DNA of 64,000 nt, from assembly GCA_016212095.1 (NCBI GenBank), contig JACRHH010000032.1, forward strand, positions 1 through 64,000, given 5' to 3'. Below the pieces are notes generated by a model, which did no database searches, was not told the origin of the DNA, and worked only from the letters and a program-made list of their open reading frames with translations. Origin of the DNA: Nitrospirota bacterium (lineage in GTDB: Bacteria; Nitrospirota; Thermodesulfovibrionia; SZUA-242). Below are positions 28,325 to 36,669 of this stretch, in pieces. Every line of letters begins with the position of its first letter. Position 1 is the first letter of the stretch. A program made the translations under genes and the position numbers.

Positions 28325-29686
28325 ATGAGCAGCGGCTACTTTAATCGCATTTACAGGGAGATCGAGAAGTTCTTCACAACCGGAATCTGGCGCGTGAACA
28401 TCGCGGCCATGAACCGTCCGCGCTCGTTTCTGTTCCGGATGACCCGGATAGTTGTGATGGTTGTTCGCGGTTTTCGCGATGGCCGTTTCTCGGAACTGGC
28501 CATGAGCCTCGTCTATATCACGCTTCTTTCGCTCATCCCGCTTCTGGCCGTGATGTTTTCCGTGTTGAAGGCGTTCGGCGTTCATAACAGGCTTGAGCCG
28601 CTTGTTCTGGACATTGTTTCGCCGCTTGGCGAGCATGGCGTTACTCTTGCCACAAAACTGCTGGCGGTGGTGGACGGAGCCCGCGCCGGAGTTATCGGCG
28701 CGGCTGGAGTGCTCACGCTGTTTCTTTCGATAATGTCGCTGATGGAGAAGATAGAGTCGTCGTTCAACCGGATATGGCATGTCCGCCGCGCCAGAAACAT
28801 CGTTCGCCGGTTCAGCGATTATTTAAGCGTGATGCTTCTTGGGCCGGTGCTCGTGTTCATATCGCTGGGGCTGCTTGCCTCGCTGAAAAGTCATGCCCTG
28901 ATAAAATGGCTGATAACCGTCGAGCCGTTCGGCTATCTGTATCTGATGTTCGCGTCGTGGATCTCTTACGTGACCATTTCGCTTGCGTTCGCTTTCATGT
29001 ATATGTTTCTGCCGAACACAACCGTCAGGTTCAGGTCGGCGCTTGTGGGCGGCATCACAAGCGGCGTTTTGTGGCTCTGGAGCGGTCGCATTTTCGCGGC
29101 GTTTCTTGCCACATCGTCCAGCTACGACATGATCTATTCCGGATTTGCCGCGCTAATACTGTTTCTGCTCTGGCTGCATCTGGGCTGGACGGTTATCCTG
29201 ATCGGAGCCGAGGTCGCTTATTTTCACCAGAATCCGCCGGTCTGCCCGCCGCGATCGGGAACCGATTTCGTTTCTCCGGTTGCGCGGGAATACCTCTGCA
29301 TCGCCTCCATGCGCCTGATCGGCGGCAACTTTCTTGGCGGCGGCAAGCCGTTGTCATCGGGGAATATCGGCGCGGCGCTTTCGTTTCCGGAGATCGAGGT
29401 GCGCGCGGCGCTTGGCGAACAGGCGCGCGCCGGAATTCTGCACGAGACATCCGACGATCCGCCCCGGTATGTTCCGGCTCGGCCTCTGGAAGAAATTGCG
29501 CTTGTAGACATTCTTGACGCGATCCGTTCGGGAGCCGGACACGCCCGTTTCTGCCGCGCCGACAAGATAGACGAAAAGGCTTCGGTTGATGTCGTTGCCT
29601 GCCGAATTGAAAGCGGCATTGAAGATTCACTTCGCGGGATTACGCTGAAGGATCTTGCGTCGGACGACCTGAAGAAGCTTGCATGA
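28325..29686 (+). CDS. YihY/virulence factor BrkB family membrane protein
   Basis: The 453-residue protein has six or so membrane helices between about residues 60 and 310 (ALSLVYITLLSLIPLLAVMFS near the start; LILFLLWLHLGWTVILIGAEVAYF at the end). It matches the YihY/BrkB family, mislabelled RNase BN in older annotations. A cytoplasmic C-terminal extension of about 150 residues (RAALGEQARAGILHETSDD) looks like a winged-helix domain, as in longer family members. Function is not firmly known. Confidence 0.88.
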   Translation: MSSGYFNRIYREIEKFFTTGIWRVNIAAMNRPRSFLFRMTRIVVMVVRGFRDGRFSELAMSLVYITLLSLIPLLAVMFSVLKAFGVHNRLEPLVLDIVSPLGEHGVTLATKLLAVVDGARAGVIGAAGVLTLFLSIMSLMEKIESSFNRIWHVRRARNIVRRFSDYLSVMLLGPVLVFISLGLLASLKSHALIKWLITVEPFGYLYLMFASWISYVTISLAFAFMYMFLPNTTVRFRSALVGGITSGVLWLWSGRIFAAFLATSSSYDMIYSGFAALILFLLWLHLGWTVILIGAEVAYFHQNPPVCPPRSGTDFVSPVAREYLCIASMRLIGGNFLGGGKPLSSGNIGAALSFPEIEVRAALGEQARAGILHETSDDPPRYVPARPLEEIALVDILDAIRSGAGHARFCRADKIDEKASVDVVACRIESGIEDSLRGITLKDLASDDLKKLA

Positions 29687-29699
29687 AAAGCCGAACCTT

Positions 29700-29721
29700 T
29701 AAGTAACTGGTAAGTAACTGG
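29700..29721. repeat. Tandem duplication of an 11-bp unit
   Basis: TAAGTAACTGG occurs twice in direct succession in the gap between the BrkB gene and the cytochrome gene, 14 bp before the cytochrome TTG start. It changes the leader length and is probably a slippage product. Confidence 0.6.
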
Positions 29722-29734
29722 CCGGAAATACCCA

Positions 29735-31606
29735 TTGTCTTCATTTATTCGAAACCGATTCATGCTGGTTCTGCTCGCGGCGCAGTTTCTGGCCGCCGTC
29801 GGACTGGCATCTTATGTCTATTACGGGCGCTCAAGCAGCGGCTGCATCAATTGCCATGCCGACAAGTCCCGGATGGCGCAGCTTGGTTTTCCACAGCTTG
29901 CGGTCACTCAGGAACAGGTTGAGAAAGAATCGAAACATCGCGGCGTGAAATGCCACGAATGCCACGGCGGAGACGGCAGGACAGATTCCTCCGACGCCGC
30001 CCACAAGGGCATGTTGAAGGCGATCTATCTCGATCATGAATCCGCCGTGATCGACAGAAAGACCGCCGCTAAAGAGCCGCTTAAGCCGACCGGCAGCGAC
30101 AAAATGCGACTGTTGCTTCCTAAGGATGACGATTTCACCGAGGGCAGCGACAGCGCGCGTGTTCGCAATATTCTGTATCACGACAGAAACCCCGAAACGC
30201 TTGGCTACGATCCGGCGCTGGGCAAGCGCGGATGCGGCGCGGCGGCCTGCCATCCGACGGAGGTTGAGCAGTATGGCCATTCGATAATGGGCGCGAATTT
30301 CCGCCAGCGCACAATGGAGACGTGGACAAAACCCTACGGCCCGCACAACTGCGGCCCGTCGTTTGCCGACACCCCGCCGGTTGAAGCGGCTGTTGGCGAC
30401 AGGTTTTCGTTTGCGAACTACGACGAGATCGTGAAAAACCTGAACACGCCGTTTTCGAAGGGACAGGCGGTGGACAAGCAGCGCATCTGCAACGTTTGCC
30501 ACGCCGGTTGCCTCGACTGCCATTTCACGCCATACAAGGGCGAGGGCGCGCACAGCTTCACGCGCAAGCCGCCGTCGGAGAGCTGTTCGGGCGGAGGGCG
30601 CGGCTCCAGCATCTGTCACCCCGGCACGATGGAGCGACGGCGCGGCGACAGCTATCTTGGCGGCGATTTCAGCGAGCCGCGAGGCATGGCCCCGGATGTT
30701 CATGTGAAAAAGGATATTGTCTGCGTAGACTGCCACCTGACCGGGCCGCGCGGCATGGGCGACATCCAGCGGAAAGCGTCCTGCGGCGATTGCCATCTCG
30801 AAATCGAAAACGCGCTTGCGCAGTCGGAGCATAAAAACGTGTCGTGCGCCGCATGTCATGTGGGCATGGTTGGCGGCTATCAGCTTACGCACTGGGGGCC
30901 GGGGCAGATTGCTGGCAAGCCGAACCCGTTCAGGAAATATTCATTATATTACGGCACGTTCACGCCGCCAATCGTGATGAAAGACCAGGCCGGATTATGG
31001 ATTCCGGTCAAGGCTTGGCCGCATTCGGTGGGCAACATCAAGGATGACGTCAAGCCGTTCAAGGGCATCCGCTACCGCTGGCCAAACGGCGACACCCGCG
31101 ACTCCTACGCGCTTCTCGGCACGTTCGACGGCCTGCCCGGAAACAACCGGCATCTTGCGTGGATCGAGATCGAGCAGGTTTCGCACCCATACGGCAAATC
31201 GCGCGACTGCGATAGCTGTCACGCGCCGGACGGGCAGAAGGCGCGGTCTGTCTGGACGTTTTCGGATGAGGGCGCGGATGATTTCAGCGGATCATACAAT
31301 GTGACAGCCGGCGCGGACGGGCTGCATATTCGCGACATCAATAGCGGCGAAATTACGCTTGAGCCCGGAGCAAGGCTTACAGACTTCGCGCCGTGGCTGT
31401 TTTTGGGCGATATATGGAAAATCGAACACGATTTCTCGATTCTAGGACGAGGATTCGAGGATTTAAAGCGGCTGTACGGAGAAACGCTTGCCCGGCTTGA
31501 TGCGGCGAAAAGCGCGATGCCGGAAAAACGCTACAAAATGCTTCGCGGCGTGGCCGCGCATAACGCGAGGATGGGGATTGAGGCTGGGGTGCGAGGGGGG
31601 AAGTAG
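29735..31606 (+). CDS. Membrane-anchored multihaem cytochrome c
   Basis: The 623-residue protein has an N-terminal anchor or signal (about 8-28) and eight CxxCH haem sites (CINCH, CHECH, CNVCH, CLDCH, CVDCH, CGDCH, CAACH, CDSCH). Two further CH sites have wider spacing (CGAAACH and a CxnCH in the ESCSGG...SSICH region), so eight to ten haems are possible. It would carry electrons in or across the periplasm. The TTG at 29735 is used here; ATG 29762 would shorten it by nine residues and keep most of the anchor. No oxidase or reductase partner is adjacent. Confidence 0.88.
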   Translation: MSSFIRNRFMLVLLAAQFLAAVGLASYVYYGRSSSGCINCHADKSRMAQLGFPQLAVTQEQVEKESKHRGVKCHECHGGDGRTDSSDAAHKGMLKAIYLDHESAVIDRKTAAKEPLKPTGSDKMRLLLPKDDDFTEGSDSARVRNILYHDRNPETLGYDPALGKRGCGAAACHPTEVEQYGHSIMGANFRQRTMETWTKPYGPHNCGPSFADTPPVEAAVGDRFSFANYDEIVKNLNTPFSKGQAVDKQRICNVCHAGCLDCHFTPYKGEGAHSFTRKPPSESCSGGGRGSSICHPGTMERRRGDSYLGGDFSEPRGMAPDVHVKKDIVCVDCHLTGPRGMGDIQRKASCGDCHLEIENALAQSEHKNVSCAACHVGMVGGYQLTHWGPGQIAGKPNPFRKYSLYYGTFTPPIVMKDQAGLWIPVKAWPHSVGNIKDDVKPFKGIRYRWPNGDTRDSYALLGTFDGLPGNNRHLAWIEIEQVSHPYGKSRDCDSCHAPDGQKARSVWTFSDEGADDFSGSYNVTAGADGLHIRDINSGEITLEPGARLTDFAPWLFLGDIWKIEHDFSILGRGFEDLKRLYGETLARLDAAKSAMPEKRYKMLRGVAAHNARMGIEAGVRGGK

Positions 31607-31611
31607 AGGGA

Positions 31612-31878
31612 TTAATCCTTCATCGGTAGTTGCCCTGTTTTGCCGTTTGTCCACAGCTCATATTCACTCAGATCAATATCGTCACTCCACGAAATACCAT
31701 AACCTCCCGGATCAACCCGAACAGCATTGAAAAAAGCCGAACTCGCAAGCAAGTGAAACTGCGGCTTGGAAAGAAGAGAACTGCAATTATATATTTTTTC
31801 AATTCCGCTCTCAAACGTGACAAGCAAGCGCACTTCCCCAAGGGTTTGCACGGCTTTAATTTTTGGTATCTTTTCCAT
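31612..31878 (-). CDS. DUF2442 protein (second copy)
   Basis: An 88-residue protein beginning MEKIPKIKAVQTLGEVRLLV and containing VRVDPGGYGISWSDDIDLSE, the DUF2442 signature. The ATG at 31878 is chosen because the frame above it is DUF4160 debris. DUF2442 proteins commonly lie beside DUF4160 genes; their role is unknown, and a toxin-antitoxin function is only suspected. It converges on the cytochrome gene with 5 bp between stops. Confidence 0.75.
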   Translation of the reverse strand: MEKIPKIKAVQTLGEVRLLVTFESGIEKIYNCSSLLSKPQFHLLASSAFFNAVRVDPGGYGISWSDDIDLSEYELWTNGKTGQLPMKD

Positions 31879-31886
31879 GTCCAGTT

Positions 31887-31916
31887 TACTCCAATCCCGG
31901 CTACTCCAATCCCGGC
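31887..31916. repeat. Perfect 15-bp tandem duplication
   Basis: TACTCCAATCCCGGC occurs twice in a row between the DUF4160 remnant and the DUF2442 start. The first unit overlaps the remnant's stop codon. Confidence 0.7.
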
Positions 31917-32035
31917 AATTGCCTGAATTCCTGACGATTCCACATTTCCAGCAGTTCCTTTTGGTAAAAGCCGGCCCATTCGTTGATAAGACGTTCAGCT
32001 CTACCCGGCAACTCCCCTTCAACGTCCCGCACACG
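31901..32035 (-). pseudogene. DUF4160 gene remnant (3' end only)
   Basis: About 44 codons directly after the upstream DUF2442 stop read VEGELPGRAERLINEWAGFY followed by QKELLEMW. This is the C-terminal helix of DUF4160 proteins (GxLPxRAxRLxxEWAxxHxEELLxxW). No start codon and no N-terminal beta part remain. It lies between two DUF2442 genes, where a complete DUF4160-DUF2442 pair would be expected. Confidence 0.65.
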
Positions 32036-32281
32036 TTATGCCGGAATTTGTAGCCGCTCGTACAGAAATTCCGGGGCAATATCTGCGCCGTTTGGCCACG
32101 AAATAGTGCGGAATTCCGGATGCACGAAAAACTGCCGGAATAATTCAGGATCATTAAGCGGTTCGAACATTTCCCCATACAGTTCATCAACCAGATCGAC
32201 ATCGCCATCCGTGCCATCCGAAAACCGAATATGGATAATGAAATCCTTGACGTAATGCGCTTTTTCGACTCTTGGTATCAT
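32036..32281 (-). CDS. DUF2442 protein (first copy)
   Basis: The 81-residue protein (MIPRVEKAHYVKDFIIHIRF, then FRTISWPNGADIAPEFLYERL) is a complete DUF2442 domain. It differs clearly from the copy at 31612, so the two are not a recent duplication. Its stop is immediately followed, in the same frame, by the DUF4160 remnant. Confidence 0.75.
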   Translation of the reverse strand: MIPRVEKAHYVKDFIIHIRFSDGTDGDVDLVDELYGEMFEPLNDPELFRQFFVHPEFRTISWPNGADIAPEFLYERLQIPA

Positions 32282-32324
32282 TTTCTATTACTCAAGCTTT
32301 TCATTCCATCAATCGCGAATCATC

Positions 32325-33998
32325 TCAGCCACTGCCGTTTCGCTTGTAAATAAGCACATTCCACTTGGATCGAACGCTGTAATTCCGCGCCTCGTCATTC
32401 CATTTGTAAACCGTGGGCTCCGGAGCGACAATGTCGGCAACGCCAACAACTGTATAGTTTCGTTGAAGTTCGCCTTGAAGCCAGCGAAGAATATGCATTT
32501 CAGCGTCTTTCCATGCCAGCCACGACGCGTCTATGGGTACGAAAACGATGTATTTTGGCCGCGCCGATTCGATCTGGCCGATCATCTCCTTCTGCATCGC
32601 AAGGCTGTACTCGTGCTTTTCCATCAGGCTGTAAACGTAGATGTAGCCGGTGGCGGAGCGTCTGTGCGAATAGAACAATATCTGCGGCTCGGAGCCGAGT
32701 ATGGCGATCTTGTCGTCTTTCGCGCTGTTTGCCTCGATGAATTTGGCTATCTCGACTGACTCCGGAAACGGATTCAGGCCGTAGGCTCTTCTGGAAATGG
32801 CGGCGGGCGGTTCGCTGAACAGGTATTCACGCTCTGCAAACACTCCGGCGGCAATAGCCACGATTAATACCAGCAGGCCGGAATATCTTGCAGCAACAGA
32901 TGTCACGACAGATGAGGATGACTCAACAGAGGGCTTCAGCCCCCTGCTGGTAAACCAACAAGCATAATCCACGAACACACCGGCCAAAATGGCAACGGCA
33001 GGCAGAAACGTCACAAAGTAGTGCTGGCGGAAATAGAAGCCGGGCGCAATGGTGAGAAACGAAAACAGGGCAAGCAGAAGCAGGAAAGGCCTGTCGGCCT
33101 TTAACTTGCGGTTAAACAGCGTTACGATGAAACCTGCCGCCGCAATCAGCCAGAGCAACAGAAAGCCGGATGTAACGGCTGCAAGATTGCGGCTGAACAC
33201 GTTGAACACCTCGGACGCCGGAACCTGACTTGCGTATTTCGTGGCGTAGTCGATTGTCCAGAACCAGAACCTGCCGAACGCGCCGTTTAGTTGAAGCCAG
33301 ACCATGACCGCCGCAAGCGGCGCGATAACTCCGGCGACAAACAGGCCGATACGCATGGAAATGTTCCTTGCCGTCTCCCACCCGGAGAAATAACGATAAA
33401 TCAGGTGCGCGACGCAGAAGACCGCAAACAATGCTCCCGGCTGCTTCATGAGCGTTGCCAGTCCGCAGAGAACACCTGAAAGCAAATACAGACGCGGACG
33501 ATTGCCCTCCACCGCGCCAAGCAGAACAATGATTCCGCCAAGCGCAAACGGCACAACAAAATGCGTTGCGTGCGCCGCGAAACCAAGCACCGACGGGCTT
33601 AATGAAAGCACCGCGTAGGACGCGCTTGCGGCAAGCGCGGCTGTCTCGCTCAGGAGTTTCCGTGCAAGAAAAAATATCAGCGCAATCGAGACGCAGTTGG
33701 CGAACATGAAGCCGAGATGAATTCCTTGAGCGGTCTGGCCGAAAACCGACATTACGAGCGCATACATGAGATATGTTCCGGGGAACTTCATGTTGTATGC
33801 CTCGACATATGGCGGAACGCCCTGAAGAATGAGCTGCCCCATGTAGGCGTATTCGCCCTCGTCGCGCTCAAGCGGAACGTCTAAAAGCCTTGCGCGGACT
33901 GCGATTACGAAAAGCAGGACAAGGCAGAGCAGAAGAGGCGTTTTCCAGCGTGCAAAGGTGGAAGCGGCTGTGGAAGCGCGTGCGTTATCGGACGGCAT
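32325..33998 (-). CDS. Glycosyltransferase family 39-like membrane protein
   Basis: The 557-residue protein has ten or more membrane helices and the first extracytoplasmic loop motif LERDEGEYAYMGQLI. The acidic pair there is typical of GT-C fold enzymes (ArnT/PMT-like) that use polyprenyl-phosphate sugars. A C-terminal soluble domain of about 170 residues starts near residue 395. The region around residue 355 (SRGLKPSVESSSS) is encoded by a palindromic repeat also found outside genes (see 32923). Acceptor and sugar unknown. Confidence 0.85.
   Translation of the reverse strand: MPSDNARASTAASTFARWKTPLLLCLVLLFVIAVRARLLDVPLERDEGEYAYMGQLILQGVPPYVEAYNMKFPGTYLMYALVMSVFGQTAQGIHLGFMFANCVSIALIFFLARKLLSETAALAASASYAVLSLSPSVLGFAAHATHFVVPFALGGIIVLLGAVEGNRPRLYLLSGVLCGLATLMKQPGALFAVFCVAHLIYRYFSGWETARNISMRIGLFVAGVIAPLAAVMVWLQLNGAFGRFWFWTIDYATKYASQVPASEVFNVFSRNLAAVTSGFLLLWLIAAAGFIVTLFNRKLKADRPFLLLLALFSFLTIAPGFYFRQHYFVTFLPAVAILAGVFVDYACWFTSRGLKPSVESSSSVVTSVAARYSGLLVLIVAIAAGVFAEREYLFSEPPAAISRRAYGLNPFPESVEIAKFIEANSAKDDKIAILGSEPQILFYSHRRSATGYIYVYSLMEKHEYSLAMQKEMIGQIESARPKYIVFVPIDASWLAWKDAEMHILRWLQGELQRNYTVVGVADIVAPEPTVYKWNDEARNYSVRSKWNVLIYKRNGSG
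32923..32946. repeat. Palindromic repeat inside the GT39 coding sequence
   Basis: Twenty bases (32923-32942) are identical to 18919-18938 in the intergenic gap near the lipoprotein. They form a near-perfect hairpin CAGAGGGCT/AGCCCCCTG with one mismatch. On the coding strand it encodes RGLKPSVES, in a loop between membrane helices, so the gene stays open. Confidence 0.7.
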
Positions 33999-34011
33999 CC
34001 GACAAGCCCAT

Positions 34012-34287
34012 TCAGACTTCCAGAAGATTACTCAGCGCTTCAACCTTGTCGCGCAGAACCTTGTTCACCTGATCGCAGCTCTTTTCGCACTGCGTAAGCT
34101 GATCCGCAAGGTTAAGCGCGGTCATGATGGCAGCCTTGATCGGCGTCATCGAAGGATTTTTTTTGAACAGCTCGCGCATTCTGCCGTCAACAAGACCGGC
34201 AAGCCGGCGAATATACTCTTCATCGGCGTCGCCCTTTACCGAATAGGGCTGCCCCATGATGGTTACTTCAACAGATTTGGGAGGCAT
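34012..34287 (-). CDS. zapA: Cell division protein ZapA
   Basis: The 91-residue protein starts KSVEVTIMGQPYSVKGDADE, has the family VDGRMRELFKK segment and ends in a coiled coil. ZapA binds and bundles FtsZ at the division ring. The coiled-coil gene at 34306 lies 18 bp upstream on the same strand, so they are probably co-expressed. Confidence 0.9.
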   Translation of the reverse strand: MPPKSVEVTIMGQPYSVKGDADEEYIRRLAGLVDGRMRELFKKNPSMTPIKAAIMTALNLADQLTQCEKSCDQVNKVLRDKVEALSNLLEV

Positions 34288-34305
34288 ATGATCGTGTCTC
34301 CCCGG

Positions 34306-34674
34306 TCAGGGAAGTTCTATGCCTTCCAGTTCTTTCAGCAGGTCTTCCACCTGTAGTCTCACGGCGCTGCGCTCCTCGTTCATGCGGGCAAGCTCGCCGC
34401 GCACACGCTCCGACTCCGCTACATCGGCGCGAAGCTTCTCCAGTTCCTCGTCCTTGGCCAGAATCTCGTCCTCAAGCGCGGTAACCTTCACGGCAAGCGC
34501 GCGGGTTTCCTCGCGCTGCTGCTTCAACGCCTCAACGGCGCGAATGATTTTATCTTCAAGAAGTTTCAAATTATCCATAGTATTTTCTTCCATAAGTTTA
34601 TCTCCAGATTCTGTAGCCGTGGCGGATTGGCCCTGTTTGACGTCGTCATCCCACTTAAACAACGGCTGATTCAT
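34306..34674 (-). CDS. ZapB-like coiled-coil cell division protein
   Basis: A 122-residue protein, almost entirely a coiled coil from about residue 33 (NLKLLEDKIIRAVEALKQQR onward). Its N-terminus (MNQPLFKWDDD) is short and disordered. Position next to zapA and overall shape fit the ZapB-like partner commonly encoded there, which links ZapA to the division apparatus. Coiled coils are weak family markers, so the call rests partly on context. An internal ATG (MDNLKLLED) is an alternative start. Confidence 0.65.
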   Translation of the reverse strand: MNQPLFKWDDDVKQGQSATATESGDKLMEENTMDNLKLLEDKIIRAVEALKQQREETRALAVKVTALEDEILAKDEELEKLRADVAESERVRGELARMNEERSAVRLQVEDLLKELEGIELP

Positions 34675-34746
34675 AGCTGTTTACGATACCAGAGAGAAGG
34701 GATTCAGTCAAATGGAGGGAATGCAAAATATCATTAATCGAGCAGG

Positions 34747-36669
34747 TTAATGAGCGTGAGCAAGCGGCGTCATCCTGTAAATTCTGACGGGTATTTCCTT
34801 GCCCTTTACCTTGACCAGATCCGCCTCGATCATCTCGACATGGCCGATCTGCCGGTTCTCGATCAAATCCGCTATTTTCGACTGCGTGAACTCGGTTATC
34901 AGTATGCGCGCCTCGTATTTTCGCGTCAGAGCCTCGACCCTTGCGCCAAGGTTAACGTTGTCGCCGATTGCGGTATAGTCCATCTTTTTATCGACCGCGC
35001 CGATGTTTCCGATCAGAACCGTGCCGGTGTTTATGCCGATGCCGCAATCCAGCACATACTTTCCCTCGTCGCGCCAGCGGTTCTGGAGCCTGTCGAGCCT
35101 GTCCGACATTTCAAGCGCGCACCTTACGGCAAGCTCGGCGTGATTGGGCTGAATGGCCGGAGCGCCCCAGAACGCCATGATTTCATCGCCCACAAACTTG
35201 TCAAGCGTGCCGTCCCACCTGAAAATGATGTCGGTCATCTCCTTGAAATACTCGTTCAGCATAGAGACAACCTCCTCCGGATCGCGGTTTTCGGAGAATG
35301 TGGTAAACCCGCGCAGATCCGAAAACAGGATGCTGACTTCGCGCCTGTAGCCGCCAAGCTTAGCCATCTCAGGGTTGCTCATCAATTCGGCCACGATCTT
35401 GGGCGAAACGTAGCTTGAAAACATGCGCTTGAGTTCCTTCGAGCGTCTCTCCTCGGCGAAATACTTGTACGAACCGAAGACAACCGAAATAACCGCCATG
35501 TTAAGAAAGGGATAGATAAAGTTCAGGTAGATGCCGCGCTTTGCGAAAAGCAGGAAATTGGCCGCGCCAAATAGCGCCAGCATGAAAAAAGCCAGAGATA
35601 TTCCAAGCGCCGCCCGGATGCGCGGCAGAACGAAAGACAGCAGAAGCCCGCTTGCGGCAACAAGCACCGATGCGATCGTAAGCGGCGCGGCATGTATGAA
35701 CCGCGAATGAACGATGTTTTCGGTGACTGTCGCGTTCTTTTCCACTGCCGGAGTTCGGGCGGAGAATGGCGTGACCATGAAATCGTAGGTCGAAATGGCC
35801 GATGTCCCCATGAACACGATCTTCCCCGCAAGCGCTTCCGGTGGAACCTTGCCGTCAAGAATGTCGGAGGCTGAAACCTTCGCGAATGTCCCCTCGCCGC
35901 CAAGGTAATTCACACGCATTCTGCCTGCCGGATCGGTAGGAATAAACGTGTCGCCCACCGCAACACCGGCATCGCCCTGAATTGTTATGTCGGAAATGTC
36001 TTTTCCCATGGCCAGCGCCGCAGCCACAAGCGCGAACGACGGATAGAAATCATCGCCGAACTTGACGTAAAGATGCTCCCGTCGAAGCTTTCCGTCCATG
36101 TCCGGCGGGCTTACCACGTGTCCGAGAACCGCACCGGAGTATATCGGCTCAACCTTCAGCTTGGTTCGCGTAACCTCATGCGCGAATGCAAGCTTCGAGC
36201 GGTTGCGGACTTTTGTTATGGCGCTGTCCAGCAGATACTCAGGCGGCTCCGCAAGCCCGGCCTCGTTGTCGAAACCGGCGGCAAGAACCAGCCGTCCGGA
36301 CGCCTTTGCGATAACTTCGCCAAGCATCCGGTCTGTCTCTTCCGTTTCCGGTTCGGAGTAAAAAACATCGGCGGCAAGAACCTTGGGCCCGCCGGAAAGA
36401 ATTGCAGAAAGCAGCCGCGCCTGAAGATCGCGCCGCCAGGGCCAGCGTCCGTGGCGATCCAGACTGGCCTCGTCTATCGCAACAATTACTATGTCGGCGG
36501 GCTTGGGGGCGGGTTCAATGATGTTCCTGGCCAGAAACCGGTAATCGAGCAGAAGCGATTCCACGGTTTCGTCGATTATGGCCGGAGATTTAAGACTGAG
36601 AGCAAGAAATGCGACTGTTATAAGAATTCCGGCTATGGTTATCGGAGAAAGATGTGACGGCCTTTCCAT
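34747..36669 (-). CDS. CHASE2-domain adenylate/guanylate cyclase
   Basis: The 640-residue membrane protein has an N-terminal helix (about 10-28), a CHASE2 extracytoplasmic sensor (about 30-315, with DIVIVAIDEASLDRHGRWPW), two or three helices (about 325-405) and a class III cyclase domain (about 430-610). Catalytic metal Asp lies in VSILFSDLRGFTTFS and the second in KFVGDEIMAFWGAP. It is the last gene of the four-gene minus-strand unit with the barrel, FecR and metallo-hydrolase genes. Its ATG overlaps the hydrolase stop (TGATG). The product nucleotide (cAMP or cGMP) is not certain. Confidence 0.92.
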   Translation of the reverse strand: MERPSHLSPITIAGILITVAFLALSLKSPAIIDETVESLLLDYRFLARNIIEPAPKPADIVIVAIDEASLDRHGRWPWRRDLQARLLSAILSGGPKVLAADVFYSEPETEETDRMLGEVIAKASGRLVLAAGFDNEAGLAEPPEYLLDSAITKVRNRSKLAFAHEVTRTKLKVEPIYSGAVLGHVVSPPDMDGKLRREHLYVKFGDDFYPSFALVAAALAMGKDISDITIQGDAGVAVGDTFIPTDPAGRMRVNYLGGEGTFAKVSASDILDGKVPPEALAGKIVFMGTSAISTYDFMVTPFSARTPAVEKNATVTENIVHSRFIHAAPLTIASVLVAASGLLLSFVLPRIRAALGISLAFFMLALFGAANFLLFAKRGIYLNFIYPFLNMAVISVVFGSYKYFAEERRSKELKRMFSSYVSPKIVAELMSNPEMAKLGGYRREVSILFSDLRGFTTFSENRDPEEVVSMLNEYFKEMTDIIFRWDGTLDKFVGDEIMAFWGAPAIQPNHAELAVRCALEMSDRLDRLQNRWRDEGKYVLDCGIGINTGTVLIGNIGAVDKKMDYTAIGDNVNLGARVEALTRKYEARILITEFTQSKIADLIENRQIGHVEMIEADLVKVKGKEIPVRIYRMTPLAHAH

